In this document: in pieces, positions 27,520 to 36,654 of the stretch | Position numbering within the stretch: position 1 is the first letter of the stretch | Layout of the letters: every line of letters starts with the position of its first letter | DNA from: Planctomycetota bacterium | GTDB lineage: Bacteria; Planctomycetota; Phycisphaerae; Sedimentisphaerales; Anaerohalosphaeraceae | Direction: 5' to 3' | DNA: 64,000 nucleotides | NCBI GenBank assembly: GCA_029552545.1 | Contig: JAKPDO010000006.1 | Coordinates: forward strand, 167,879 to 231,878 | Made by a program: the position numbers and the translations under genes | Notes under the pieces: model-generated | What the model saw: only the letters and a program-made list of their open reading frames with translations | The model's database searches: none | Told to the model about the DNA's origin: nothing

Positions 27520-27608
27520 ACAAGATTACCCTCCTCCTCCTAATGCCAGGTTCTTCAACCTGGGAAAAAAGCAGCGGTTGCCTCCTTGCCGCTGCTTTTC
27601 TTTTTTTA
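27520..27608 (+). ncRNA. Candidate small RNA with CU-rich single strand and two hairpins
   Basis: An unannotated transcript of about 89 bases is suggested by a promoter at 27484-27513 and a terminator at 27569-27608. Near the 5' end an unpaired run CCCTCCTCCTCCTAAT could pair with Shine-Dalgarno sequences (GGAGG). A first hairpin (CCAGGTT/AACCTGG, 27546-27563) is followed by a second (AAGCAGCGG/CCGCTGCTT). This architecture resembles trans-acting riboregulators. There is no plausible open reading frame in it. No known RNA family was recognised. Confidence 0.45.
27569..27608 (+). terminator. Rho-independent terminator of the candidate small RNA
   Basis: AAGCAGCGG (27569-27577) pairs perfectly with 27589-27597 and is followed by a T-rich tail (TTC then seven T). 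An A run on the left side would also support some termination on the minus strand. Confidence 0.8.
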
Positions 27609-27813
27609 AAGGTAGTTAGAACTCTGCAATTTGACATTATTTTGTGTTTTGATAGGGGATTATACTGATATTCTTGTCAGCCGTTTCCTGATAGCGTTTT
27701 GATGCAGTTTTTCGGCAATTCAACAAGCCCATAGCACTTTTTACAATCCTTTGGTAGAGTAATCAGAAGTTCCGGCGAGGAATGGATCAGAAACTTTTAA
27801 GTTGGGCCGTTGA

Positions 27814-29214
27814 ATGGAATCGTTGAGCTTGTCGAGTTTGTGTGAGGTTTTGGGGCAATCCTGCTCCGCGCGATTGGACAGAGCGGTAGCGGGAGTGAGC
27901 ATAGATTCCCGCACGCTTCAGCCGGGAGAATGTTTTTTTGCCGTGCCGGGGGAACGGTTTGACGGACATGCTTTTCTGAAGGAAGCGGAGCAAAAAGGGG
28001 CGGCTTGTGTCGTGGTGCAAAAGGAGCCGCTGACCGACCTAAAGATTCCGGTGATTCGCGTGGAGGATACGGTTCGTTCTCTGGGGCGGCTGGCGGCCTG
28101 GTATCGAAGACGGCTGAAAACCCGGGTGATTGCGATTACCGGGTCCGTCGGCAAGACTACCACGCGTCATCTGCTTCATTGTGTGCTGAGCCGACGGTTT
28201 CGATGTCGGCAGGCCCCGAAAAGTTTCAACAATCAAATTGGTGTGCCGCTGACGCTTTTGTCGGCCCAGCCGGAGGATGAGATTCTTCTGGTGGAAATCG
28301 GGATGAATCACCCCGGCGAGATTGCCCCCCTGAGCCGGATGGCCTGTCCGGATATCGCCGTGATTACCCATATTGCCCCGGCTCATCTGGAAGGGATGGG
28401 CTCGGTGGCGGCTATTATTCAGGAAAAAGCCTCGATTCTGGAAGGGTTGGCTTCCGATGGAAAGGTCTATATAAATGGGGATATTGCGGATTTGGTTGGT
28501 TATATTCGTCAGCATTATTCCTGTCCGATCATTACCGTAGGCGAAGGGGCTGATTGTACAGTTCGGGCGGAACGGATGCACAGCTGCGGGACGAACGGTC
28601 TTCTTCAGCTGCAAGGGCAGACGATTCGGATTCCGCTGGCCGGGATGGCCTCGCTTCGCAACTGTCTGATGGTGTGGGCGGTTTGTCGGGATTTCGGTAT
28701 TGGTTTATCGGACTTTGCGGAAGCGATCAAGACGGCCGGAGCCGCCCCGATGCGTCTGCAGGTCGAGCATATAGGGCCGCTGACGGTGCTGAATGACTGC
28801 TACAATGCCAACCCGGCCTCGATGGAAAATGCGGTGGATTGTCTGGTGCGGATGGCTCAGGTGCAGGGAAGACGGAGTGTTTTTATTGCAGGGGATATGC
28901 TGGAGCTGGGAGCGGAGAGTGAATCCCTGCACCGTCAACTGGGGAAGTTTGCAGCAGAACAGGGGGTGGTCGTTCTTTTGTCGGCGGGGCGATTTGCTCA
29001 AGTGCTGGCGGAAGGGGCGGCTCGAGCGGATAATCATATGGGCAGCGGCTGTGTACGGATTGCCTTTGGAACAGTGGAATCCCTCTGCAATAATCTGCAC
29101 TTCTACATCCGGCCGGACGATATAATATTGGTTAAGGCCTCCCGCTCGGTCCGGCTGGAACGGGTTGTTGAACGGCTGCGGGAGCTGTTCGGCGGACGAC
29201 AGAGTGCCTCTTAA
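27814..29214 (+). CDS. murF: UDP-N-acetylmuramoyl-tripeptide--D-alanyl-D-alanine ligase
   Basis: A 466-residue Mur ligase that adds D-Ala-D-Ala to the UDP-MurNAc-tripeptide in the cytoplasm. Domains: N-terminal Mur domain (1-95, 'VSIDSRTLQPGECFFAVPG'), central ATPase with P-loop 'ITGSVGKTTT' near 110 and 'NNQIGVPLTLL', then the C-terminal domain ('CYNANPASMENAVD', 'FIAGDMLELG'). 'LVEIGMNHPGEIAPLS' is characteristic of MurF rather than MurE. The ATG at 27814 gives a standard N-terminus though the ribosome-binding site is weak. It heads an apparent operon with mraY (15 bases on) and GT39. Confidence 0.95.
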   Translation: MESLSLSSLCEVLGQSCSARLDRAVAGVSIDSRTLQPGECFFAVPGERFDGHAFLKEAEQKGAACVVVQKEPLTDLKIPVIRVEDTVRSLGRLAAWYRRRLKTRVIAITGSVGKTTTRHLLHCVLSRRFRCRQAPKSFNNQIGVPLTLLSAQPEDEILLVEIGMNHPGEIAPLSRMACPDIAVITHIAPAHLEGMGSVAAIIQEKASILEGLASDGKVYINGDIADLVGYIRQHYSCPIITVGEGADCTVRAERMHSCGTNGLLQLQGQTIRIPLAGMASLRNCLMVWAVCRDFGIGLSDFAEAIKTAGAAPMRLQVEHIGPLTVLNDCYNANPASMENAVDCLVRMAQVQGRRSVFIAGDMLELGAESESLHRQLGKFAAEQGVVVLLSAGRFAQVLAEGAARADNHMGSGCVRIAFGTVESLCNNLHFYIRPDDIILVKASRSVRLERVVERLRELFGGRQSAS

Positions 29215-29229
29215 GAAACGAGGAAGAAA

Positions 29230-30375
29230 TTGATTTATCATCTTTGTCAGTGGTTGCAGATTTACCGCATCGGTTTTTATGCGTATGAGGATGTGCTGTT
29301 TCGGGCTATAATGGCGGCTCTGACCAGCTGGGGGCTGACGCTTTGGCTGGGGCCGAAGGTCATTCGCTGGCTGATGCGAAAAAAAATCGGCGACCGGCCT
29401 GAATTTCACCATGCCGCACTCAATGAACTGATGAAAGACCGCGCCAATACTCCGACGATGGGCGGAATTATTATTTTGACGGGGATTCTGACCGGGATTT
29501 TTCTATGGTCGAAACTGACCAATCCGTTTGTGCACAAGGCGATCATCCTGATCCTCTTTTTTGGGTGGATTGGGGGGTTGGATGATTATTTTAAACTGAC
29601 TGGAAAAGGGACCGGGCAAAGCCGGGACGGACTTTTGGTCTGGCAGAAGCTGGTCTATCAGCTGGGCGGTTCCCTGCTGGTGGCCTGGTTTTTGTATTCG
29701 GATATGAGGGAGCTGGAGGATGCGCGCCTGTTGTGGCTTCCGTTTTATAAACACGGCATCCCGCTGGCGGGTTGGATGTTTGTGATTCTGTCCATGCTGT
29801 ATATTACGGCTACAAGCAATGCGGTGAATCTGACGGACGGGATGGATGGATTGGCCTCCGGCTGCATCGGGATTGTTTCGACGGTTCTGGTGATTCTTTG
29901 CTATATTGCCTCGGAAACGATGGGGCGGGTGACGACGATGACGTGGGCGGGATATCTCCTGTTGCCCCGGGTGCCCGGGGCAGGCGAACTGTGCATCTTT
30001 TTTGCAGCGATTACGGGCTCTGTTCTCGGCTTTTTGTGGTACAACTGCCCTCGGGCGCTGGTCTTCATGGGGGATATCGGGTCGCTGCCGCTGGGGGCGG
30101 CAATGGGGTATGGGGCGATTGTGACCCGCAATGAAATTCTGCTGCTGCTGATTGGGGGGGTCTTTGTGATGGAACTGGGCAGCGTGATTCTGCAGGTTGG
30201 CTATTTTAAATATACCAAATATAAATACTCAGCCGGTCGGAAGCTGTTTAAATGTTCACCCATTCATCATCATTTTCATCTAAGCGGCTGGTCGGAACCC
30301 CAAGTGGTAATACGGTTCTGGCTGCTGTCGATTGCGTTTGCAATTCTGGCGCTGGCGACACTGAAACTGCGGTAA
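29230..30375 (+). CDS. mraY: Phospho-N-acetylmuramoyl-pentapeptide transferase
   Basis: A 381-residue inner-membrane enzyme that moves phospho-MurNAc-pentapeptide to undecaprenyl phosphate, forming lipid I. It begins with TTG at 29230 behind GAGGAAG. About ten membrane segments and the family motifs are present: 'KDRANTPTMGG', 'FGWIGGLDDYFKL', 'SNAVNLTDGMDGLA', 'VFMGDIGSLPLGAA' and 'HHHFHLSGWSEPQVV'. The aspartates in 'DDYF' and 'GDIGS' are those needed for catalysis in the family. Follows murF as in division/cell-wall clusters, but the usual next genes (murD, ftsW, murG) are absent; a GT39 gene follows 4 bases on. Confidence 0.96.
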   Translation: MIYHLCQWLQIYRIGFYAYEDVLFRAIMAALTSWGLTLWLGPKVIRWLMRKKIGDRPEFHHAALNELMKDRANTPTMGGIIILTGILTGIFLWSKLTNPFVHKAIILILFFGWIGGLDDYFKLTGKGTGQSRDGLLVWQKLVYQLGGSLLVAWFLYSDMRELEDARLLWLPFYKHGIPLAGWMFVILSMLYITATSNAVNLTDGMDGLASGCIGIVSTVLVILCYIASETMGRVTTMTWAGYLLLPRVPGAGELCIFFAAITGSVLGFLWYNCPRALVFMGDIGSLPLGAAMGYGAIVTRNEILLLLIGGVFVMELGSVILQVGYFKYTKYKYSAGRKLFKCSPIHHHFHLSGWSEPQVVIRFWLLSIAFAILALATLKLR

Positions 30376-30379
30376 GTAA

Positions 30380-31882
30380 ATGAAATCCAAAGTACTTCTG
30401 TCGGCGGGGGCGGTTCTTCTGGTTTTATCCTTCGGATTTCAGGGAGTTCGCGGCATTTGGCAGCCGGACGAAGGATATTATATCGGAACGGCCGTCAATA
30501 TGGATTTGCATCGAGATTATCTCATTCCTCGACTTGGAGAAGAAATCTTTCTGGACAAACCGCCTCTGCTGTATTGGGGGATTTTGGCCGGTCTGAAACT
30601 GTTCGGATACAGCGAATTTTCTGCACGGTTTTTCCTCGGGCTGTGTTATGCACTCACCTGTTTGACGGTCTTTGAGCTCGGTCGGTCGTTCACAGGCCGC
30701 CTGCGGGACGGGTTTTCAGCGGCGGTGGTTTATGCCACGATGATTCTTCCGTTTTCGGCGGCCAATTTTCTCACAATGGATACCCCGCTGACCCTGTTTA
30801 CGACATTATCAATGGCGGCTTTTTGGAAAAGCACGCGGCCGGAGGAAGCCCGAAAGACCCTTTGGAAAATCCTGCTGTGTGCGGCGGTCGGACTGGGATT
30901 CCTGACCAAAGGGCCGGCGGCTTTGATTCCGTGCGGGGCGATGTTTGTTTATTTGCTGGTTCGCCGAGAAGTGATTTCTTATCTGCGGGGATGGTGGCTG
31001 CCTGCGGGGCTTTTCCTTTTTGTGCTCATCGGTTTCATCTGGTATTGTTTTGTGAGTTTGCGGATACCGGGTGCGGCCAAATATTTGTTTGTCAGTCAGG
31101 TCTGGGGACGGCTGGTTTCGGATGTGTATCAGAGAAATCCGGGTCTGAAGGGGGCGCTAATTTACTTGCCGGTGTTGCTGCTGGGGACCTTGCCGTGGAG
31201 TATCGACTGGTTCCGTCATCCTGACGGGATTCGCCGGTTTTTCCGTTGGGAGGGCTGGAAGCGACTGGCGGCAAACCCTTCTTCTTTGTTTTTGGCCTGC
31301 TGGATTTGCATTCCGATGGCGGTATTAACCTTCGCCAGTTCCAAATTAGGACTTTATGCGCTGCCGGTTTTTCCGGCCCTGGCATTGGCTTCGGCACGGC
31401 TGCTTCCGAGCTGGTTTGAGGAATCCGGGGTTTTTTCTCCGGAGGGTCGGAAAGGGCTTACTTTTGCCGTGATTTGGAGCATTCTCCTTTTGGGTGTGCG
31501 GGCAGGGATGGGATTTGTGCCGGTTCGCGATGACTGCCGGGCCCTTTGGAAGGAGTTAAAACCCTATTTGCCGAACGGACGCCATGAAATTGTGGCGGTC
31601 GGCAAGCGGGTGGACGGTCTTTGGTTTTATGGGGCGATGGAGGTCGAAAATATCTCCCGAGACGATACACCTTATCCTTCTTTTACTCCTCCGGAGACTG
31701 TGGAAAAGGAGGTTCAGGATATGCTGGAGGACGGCTTTCCCCATTTGTTTGTGCTTCCGAGTTCCGGGCATCTGCCGATACTGAAGACGGCTTTAGAAAA
31801 GAGCGGCTGGAGAATGGATGACCTGCCTTTGCGGTATGGTCGCCGGCTGCTGATATGCCGTCCGCCTGAGAATCGGCTCTGA
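30380..31882 (+). CDS. GT39/ArnT-like membrane glycosyltransferase
   Basis: A 500-residue polytopic protein of the dolichyl-phosphate-mannose/ArnT-like glycosyltransferase group. The first periplasmic loop carries 'WQPDEGYYIGTAV' with the conserved Asp-Glu and then 'LDKPPLLYWG', signature features of enzymes using polyprenyl-phosphate sugar donors outside the inner membrane. About eleven hydrophobic segments follow, then a soluble C-terminal part with 'GKRVDGLWFYGA'. Known members modify lipid A (4-amino-arabinose) or proteins (mannose); the target here is unknown. Four bases separate it from mraY, so it is in the murF-mraY operon. It converges on the GH2 gene. Confidence 0.88.
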   Translation: MKSKVLLSAGAVLLVLSFGFQGVRGIWQPDEGYYIGTAVNMDLHRDYLIPRLGEEIFLDKPPLLYWGILAGLKLFGYSEFSARFFLGLCYALTCLTVFELGRSFTGRLRDGFSAAVVYATMILPFSAANFLTMDTPLTLFTTLSMAAFWKSTRPEEARKTLWKILLCAAVGLGFLTKGPAALIPCGAMFVYLLVRREVISYLRGWWLPAGLFLFVLIGFIWYCFVSLRIPGAAKYLFVSQVWGRLVSDVYQRNPGLKGALIYLPVLLLGTLPWSIDWFRHPDGIRRFFRWEGWKRLAANPSSLFLACWICIPMAVLTFASSKLGLYALPVFPALALASARLLPSWFEESGVFSPEGRKGLTFAVIWSILLLGVRAGMGFVPVRDDCRALWKELKPYLPNGRHEIVAVGKRVDGLWFYGAMEVENISRDDTPYPSFTPPETVEKEVQDMLEDGFPHLFVLPSSGHLPILKTALEKSGWRMDDLPLRYGRRLLICRPPENRL

Positions 31883-32008
31883 CGCTGTCGATTGGTTCAT
31901 CTTCAACGGGTTCTTTTTCGACGCGGACCGCCTCTGCGGGATAATCGGAATGCACCGTGTCGGTCTGTGCGATGAACCCGCCCGGCGCCCCTAAAAGTTT
32001 GGCCATCA

Positions 32009-34432
32009 CTATTTTTCCTGGGACTTCAGCGTCAGCACAGCCGGTTTCAAATTGCCGCCGGCGGCTTTGATTTCGATGGTTCCCGACTGTCTTTCCGACT
32101 GGACAATCAGCAGGCCGCGTCCGCGATAGGCGGGATACGTGTTTCCTTTGTGATTTTCATGGCAGGCGGGGTCGCCGTTTCCGACCGCCAGAATCCGTCC
32201 CGGACCGCGGATGTCAAAGGATACAGGATCCGAAGCGGTCGGCACAACGGTTCCTGCGGAGTCCGTGATGAGAAACTCCACAAGAGCGATGTCCCTGCCG
32301 TCAGCCCGAAGCGTGGTACAGTCGGGGATCAGGCGGATTTGTTCGGCGGCGCCGGCGGTGGTGAGGGTGTATCGGCAGACCTCTTTTTCCCCGTTTCTGC
32401 CGACGGCGGTCAGCGTGCCGCTTTCAAAGGGTACCGGCCGGCGGATGGTTCGCTCGGGCACGCTCATGGGTGCGGAAACCCCCAGCGACTTGTCGTTGAG
32501 AAACAGCTCCACTTCCTGACAGTTCGAGTAAATCAGTACATTGACAGTTGAGCCGGCCGGCCAGTTCCAATGGCTCTGCGGCTCCTGCCCGCGTCGAAAG
32601 CCGCCGCCTCCTCCCGTTGTCACGGCCAGACAGACCATCGGCTTGTCGGTCCACCAGGCCTGCCGCTGCCAGGCGATGGGTTTTTTCAGATTGCACAGGT
32701 CAAAGAGCCCCCGGGTCCAGCTGCGGACGGGCCAACCGGCGGCCTCGCCCAGATAATCATAACCAATCCAGAGAAATTGCCCGGATACATAAGGATTATC
32801 CAGCACGGCTTTCCAGGCGGCAAAGGACATGCTGTTTTCGCTGCCGATGATACAGCGGTTGGGGTACTGTTTATGGTCCTGGGCGTACCGCTGCTCCTGA
32901 TAATTGTAGCCGACGACATCCAGCAGGTCGGCAAAACCGACGAGGTTGGATACGGCGGCGTTGGCCAGGGCGGCCGTGATGGGCCGGGTGCTGTCGAGGG
33001 CACGCACGGCTTCGGCCAGCGGGCGGGCCAGCTTCGTCAGATTTTCCGCCGGCGGCTGGTTTGGCTTATACTCAGCGCCCATCGACGGATGCGAGAACGG
33101 GTCGTTGGCAAAGTCAATCTCGTTGCCGATGCTCCAGAGGATAATCGAAGGGTGATTGCGGTCGCGGCGGACCATATCCTGAATATCACGAACGGCCCAT
33201 TCTTCGAAGACCTTGCCGTAGCCGTCAAAGCCCGGTGTGCCTTTGTTCCAGCCCTCAATCCATTTCTTCTTGGGCGGCGTGTATTCATCAAAGGCCTCAT
33301 CCATCACCAAAAACCCCATCTGGTCGCACAGGTCCAGCAGTTCCGGTGCGGGCGGATTGTGGCTGGTGCGGATGGCGTTGCAGCCGATTTCCTTCAGCTG
33401 AGTCAGGCGGAAACGCCAGAGTTTTTCCGGCACGGCCGCCCCGAGCGGGCCGCCGTCGTGGTGGACGCAGACCCCTTTGATTTTCAGGTTTTGACCGTTC
33501 AGGAAAAATCCTTCATTCGGGTCAAAGCGGATGGAGCGGATGCCGAAGGGGGTGTCGATTTTGTCAACAGGTTTGCCATCTTCTATAATAGCGGTTTCCA
33601 GCCGATAGAGAACCGGGCTGTCCGGCGACCAGAGCCGGATGTTTTCGAGGGTGAAATGCCGGCGGTGGATGATTTGTTTGCCGGGCTGAATGGTTTGCGA
33701 ATCTTGTTGCTCGGTAAGGCGTCGATTTTGGGCGTCAAAGATGGAGGAAACGATTTGGATGCGGGCGGCCTGCGTTCGGCCGTTGAGCAGGGCGGTCTCG
33801 ATGGACACGGCGGCCTTTCCTCCCTCCAGCGGTTTGGACTGGATAAAAACGCCCCAGGGCAGGATGCGGAGTTTGTCGGTTAGAATCAGCCGCACATGCC
33901 GGTAGATGCCGGAACCAGGGTACCAGCGCGAGTCGGCAAAGTCGGAATGATCCACGCGGACGGCCAGCACATTGGGCCTGTCAAAGAGAAGATGGTCTGT
34001 CAGGTCGTACTGAAAGCCGATATAGCCGAAGGGGCGTTTGCCGAGAAAGTGTCCGTTCAGCCAGACCTCCGAGTTCTTATAGACGCCGTCAAATTCAATC
34101 AGAACAGTCTTGTCTTTCCAGTCCGATGGGGCGGTGAAGGTCTTGCGGTACCAGCCGATGCCGCCGGGAAGATAGCCGGTGCCGGCGGCCCATTCTCGGC
34201 TGTAGGGGCCCTCAATGCTCCAGTCGTGCGGCAGGTTGACCGTCTGCCAGGCGCTGTCGTCAAAATCGGTCTGCTGTGCTCCGGGGACATCTTCTTTGAG
34301 AAACTTCCACTCCCAGTCGAAATCAAGAATCTCTCGCGGGCTTTCCGATTTGCCCGCGGCGGAAAGAGTCGGCAGGATGCTCGTAAAGACAAGAAATACG
34401 AACCTTTGTGTTTTGCTGTGCAGCATGTTCAA
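32009..34432 (-). CDS. Secreted GH2 beta-galactosidase-like glycoside hydrolase
   Basis: An 807-residue secreted enzyme of family GH2. A signal peptide (about 1-26) precedes the sugar-binding jelly roll ('WYRKTFTAPSDWKDKTVLIEFDGVY' region, 'SEVWLNGHFLG'), an Ig-like domain and the TIM barrel. 'SIILWSIGNEIDF' near 439 holds the acid/base glutamate and 'IIGSENSMSF' near 531 the nucleophile. C-terminal DUF4982-like and Ig-like modules follow, as in Bacteroidota and planctomycete beta-galactosidases. Substrate beta-galactoside or related; GH2 also includes mannosidases and glucuronidases. GGGAGATT precedes the ATG. The AraC regulator lies immediately upstream on the same strand, 71 bases away. 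Confidence 0.93.
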   Translation of the reverse strand: MNMLHSKTQRFVFLVFTSILPTLSAAGKSESPREILDFDWEWKFLKEDVPGAQQTDFDDSAWQTVNLPHDWSIEGPYSREWAAGTGYLPGGIGWYRKTFTAPSDWKDKTVLIEFDGVYKNSEVWLNGHFLGKRPFGYIGFQYDLTDHLLFDRPNVLAVRVDHSDFADSRWYPGSGIYRHVRLILTDKLRILPWGVFIQSKPLEGGKAAVSIETALLNGRTQAARIQIVSSIFDAQNRRLTEQQDSQTIQPGKQIIHRRHFTLENIRLWSPDSPVLYRLETAIIEDGKPVDKIDTPFGIRSIRFDPNEGFFLNGQNLKIKGVCVHHDGGPLGAAVPEKLWRFRLTQLKEIGCNAIRTSHNPPAPELLDLCDQMGFLVMDEAFDEYTPPKKKWIEGWNKGTPGFDGYGKVFEEWAVRDIQDMVRRDRNHPSIILWSIGNEIDFANDPFSHPSMGAEYKPNQPPAENLTKLARPLAEAVRALDSTRPITAALANAAVSNLVGFADLLDVVGYNYQEQRYAQDHKQYPNRCIIGSENSMSFAAWKAVLDNPYVSGQFLWIGYDYLGEAAGWPVRSWTRGLFDLCNLKKPIAWQRQAWWTDKPMVCLAVTTGGGGGFRRGQEPQSHWNWPAGSTVNVLIYSNCQEVELFLNDKSLGVSAPMSVPERTIRRPVPFESGTLTAVGRNGEKEVCRYTLTTAGAAEQIRLIPDCTTLRADGRDIALVEFLITDSAGTVVPTASDPVSFDIRGPGRILAVGNGDPACHENHKGNTYPAYRGRGLLIVQSERQSGTIEIKAAGGNLKPAVLTLKSQEK

Positions 34433-34503
34433 TCTCCCATGGATGGTTCTTTTGTATCCGACGGCGGCCTTGTTGGCAAGAAAAGAAACAAACGCTTTTC
34501 ATT

Positions 34504-35388
34504 TCAGGAAGACACGTGTTCTCGTCGGTATCGGCCGGGGGCGGTGCCGGTGATTTTTCGAAACAGGCGGGAGAAATAAAAGACATCGCCGAAGCCCACC
34601 TCCGCGGCGATTTCCTTGAGGGGTTTGGAGGTCCCCAGCAGGAGCCGCTGGGCCTGTTCCATTTTGCGGCGATTGACAAACGCAATCGGGCCGGCCCCCA
34701 TCATTCGGGAAAACAGATGCGAAAAATAAGCGGGACTGAGCTCGGCCAGGTCCGCCAGTTCCGCCAGCGTGATCTCCCGGTGCAGATTCTGATGGATATG
34801 CCGCAGGACCCGTTGGAATCGGCTGTAGCCGCGCAGGGCGGTATCAGTGCCGGCGGGGTTGGCGGTTCGCAGAAAGGCGGCCAGAATCAGCCGAATCAGG
34901 GCGTTGGTTTCCATCAGTTCGGCGGCCGTCTTGGTTTGGTTGAGCTCTTCGCTGCGGCGCAGGACCGATTCGTAAATGGGCTTGTTGGCGTCGCGTTCAA
35001 TCAGTTCCAGACCTGGGTTCAGCTCCAGCAGCCGGTCGAAAATCCAGCGTCCGATGCCGTATTTTCGGGCCTCAATCTGATAGTCGCAGTCCACCAAAGC
35101 AAACAGGTTCACGCCGTCCGGCAGAAACGTCGTCAGGTGGATGTAATAGTGTTCGAAGGTATCCGGACAGGACATATCCACTGTCGTAAAGGCGGGAATC
35201 AGATACAAAAAGCCGCTTTGGAGGGGGTAGGTCCGGCCGTGATGCCGGAGGGTGCCCTCGCCGTCGGTAATCAGATAAATCCTTGAATAGGGACTGTTTA
35301 CGTTTCGGTGATTCCATTCCCGATGCACGCGGTACAGTTCGATGTTCAGGATGTTGATTTCCAGATTGTCCAGCAAATGCTTGAGCAT
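34504..35388 (-). CDS. AraC-family transcriptional regulator
   Basis: A 294-residue regulator with an N-terminal cupin-like effector domain (about 1-150, 'GTLRHHGRTYPLQSG FLYL' region) and a C-terminal double helix-turn-helix (about 190-290): 'ITLAELADLAELSPAYFSHLF' region and the second helix-turn-helix 'PLKEIAAEVGFGDVFYFSRLF'. Such proteins bind a sugar or its derivative and activate nearby catabolic genes. It lies between GH2 (same strand) and the aldo/keto reductase-fucosidase operon (divergent), the natural arrangement for controlling both. A direct repeat that could be its operator lies 23 bases upstream of the start codon (35411-35443). No clear ribosome-binding site is seen. Confidence 0.92.
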   Translation of the reverse strand: MLKHLLDNLEINILNIELYRVHREWNHRNVNSPYSRIYLITDGEGTLRHHGRTYPLQSGFLYLIPAFTTVDMSCPDTFEHYYIHLTTFLPDGVNLFALVDCDYQIEARKYGIGRWIFDRLLELNPGLELIERDANKPIYESVLRRSEELNQTKTAAELMETNALIRLILAAFLRTANPAGTDTALRGYSRFQRVLRHIHQNLHREITLAELADLAELSPAYFSHLFSRMMGAGPIAFVNRRKMEQAQRLLLGTSKPLKEIAAEVGFGDVFYFSRLFRKITGTAPGRYRREHVSS

Positions 35389-35410
35389 AGGATAAGAATA
35401 GCAAAAATCA

Positions 35411-35443
35411 AAAAATAGTCCATAAATTAGAAAAATAATCCAT
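35411..35443. promoter_or_regulatory. Direct repeat, candidate AraC-type operator
   Basis: AAAAATAGTCCAT (35411-35423) recurs as AAAAATAATCCAT (35431-35443), 12 of 13 bases identical and 20 bases apart, about two helical turns. It lies in the 203-base region between the AraC-type regulator and the divergent aldo/keto reductase gene. AraC proteins characteristically bind tandem half-sites at this spacing. Confidence 0.5.
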
Positions 35444-35591
35444 TTTTTCCCGGTTCAAAGAGAGGTATTCTGATTTCCTGTTTTGCGTGAATTAGAAAGT
35501 TTTTCGCCGCCGGCCGGTGTGGTTTTCGGCATCTGCTGACCTAAAAATAATACAGAGCCCCGACGGCGGCTGACGCGTTCAGGAGGTCCGG

Positions 35592-36611
35592 ATGAATTTT
35601 GACCATATTCCGCAGGCCGTTGAGCCCTCGAAGGTGCCCGTTCGGGTCTTGTACACGGGGGCGAAGATTCCGGCGATTGGGCTGGGCACGTTCGGGTCGG
35701 ACCGCTTTTCCGCCGAGCAGGTGGCGCAGGCCGTCGGCGAGGCGCTGGCGGCCGGATATCGGCATATTGATTGTGCGGCGGTGTACGGAAACGAAAAGCA
35801 GATTGGACAAGTCCTGCAATATTATTTCCGCAGCGGCCGGCTGAAACGAAGCGAGCTGTGGATTACCTCCAAACTCTGGAATGATATGCACCAGCGGGTC
35901 GAAGAGGCCTGCCGGCGCTCTCTGGAGGATTTGGGGCTGGAGTATCTGGATTTGTATCTGGTGCACTGGCCGTTTCCGAACTATCACCCGCCGGGGTGCG
36001 ATGTGCATTCACGCAGTCCGGATGCCAAGCCGTATATCCACGACAATTATATGAAGACCTGGCGTCAGATGGAGCGGCTGGTAGAGCGGGGGCTTGTGCG
36101 GCATATCGGCACGTCGAATATGACCATTCCCAAGCTCAAACTCCTGCTGCGGGATGCCCGCATCAGGCCGGTCTGCAATCAGATGGAACTGCATCCGCAT
36201 TTTCAGCAGCCGGAGCTGTTTGCCTTTTGCGTGGAGCACGGCATTGTGCCGGTTGGGTATTGTCCGCTCGGCTCGCCCGCCCGTCCGGAGCGGGACCGAA
36301 CGCCGGAGGATACGGTGGTGCTGGATGACCCGGTGCTGCGGGAAATTGCTGCTCGGCGGTCAACGACTGTTGCCGCGGTGTGCATCCGCTGGGCGATTCA
36401 GCGGGGACAGATTCCGATTCCGTTTTCGCTGCATCACTACGCTGACAACCTCCGTGCGGCGGTCAGCGAGCCGCTCAGCGAAGACGAGATGGAGCGGATT
36501 CGGCGGATTGATAAAAACTGCCGGCTGATTAAAGGGCAGGTCTTTCTGTGGAAGCCCAATCAGTCCTGGGAGGACCTGTGGGACCCGACGGGAGAGATTA
36601 CGCCGCCGTAA
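35592..36611 (+). CDS. Aldo/keto reductase
   Basis: A 339-residue NAD(P)H-dependent oxidoreductase with the TIM-barrel of the aldo/keto reductase superfamily. The catalytic tetrad is visible: Asp and Tyr in 'HIDCAAVYGNE', Lys in 'WITSKLWN' and His in 'YLVHWPFP'. 'CNQMELHPHFQQ' and 'GYCPLGSPARP' are further family motifs. The ATG at 35592 has CAGGAGG 6 bases before it. It is the first gene of a unit with GH29 fucosidase and a zinc alcohol dehydrogenase, suggesting reduction or oxidation of a sugar released by the hydrolases (inference). The actual substrate is unknown. Confidence 0.92.
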   Translation: MNFDHIPQAVEPSKVPVRVLYTGAKIPAIGLGTFGSDRFSAEQVAQAVGEALAAGYRHIDCAAVYGNEKQIGQVLQYYFRSGRLKRSELWITSKLWNDMHQRVEEACRRSLEDLGLEYLDLYLVHWPFPNYHPPGCDVHSRSPDAKPYIHDNYMKTWRQMERLVERGLVRHIGTSNMTIPKLKLLLRDARIRPVCNQMELHPHFQQPELFAFCVEHGIVPVGYCPLGSPARPERDRTPEDTVVLDDPVLREIAARRSTTVAAVCIRWAIQRGQIPIPFSLHHYADNLRAAVSEPLSEDEMERIRRIDKNCRLIKGQVFLWKPNQSWEDLWDPTGEITPP

Positions 36612-36654
36612 GAGCGGCTGGAATAAACCATCGGGCAGATAGAAAGGAGTCGAT

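Noticed and set aside
31683..32009. 108-residue minus-strand frame starting just after the GH2 stop
   Set aside because: The first 45 residues look protein-like and could be a truncated remnant, but the rest is opposite the GT39 gene and no family was recognised.
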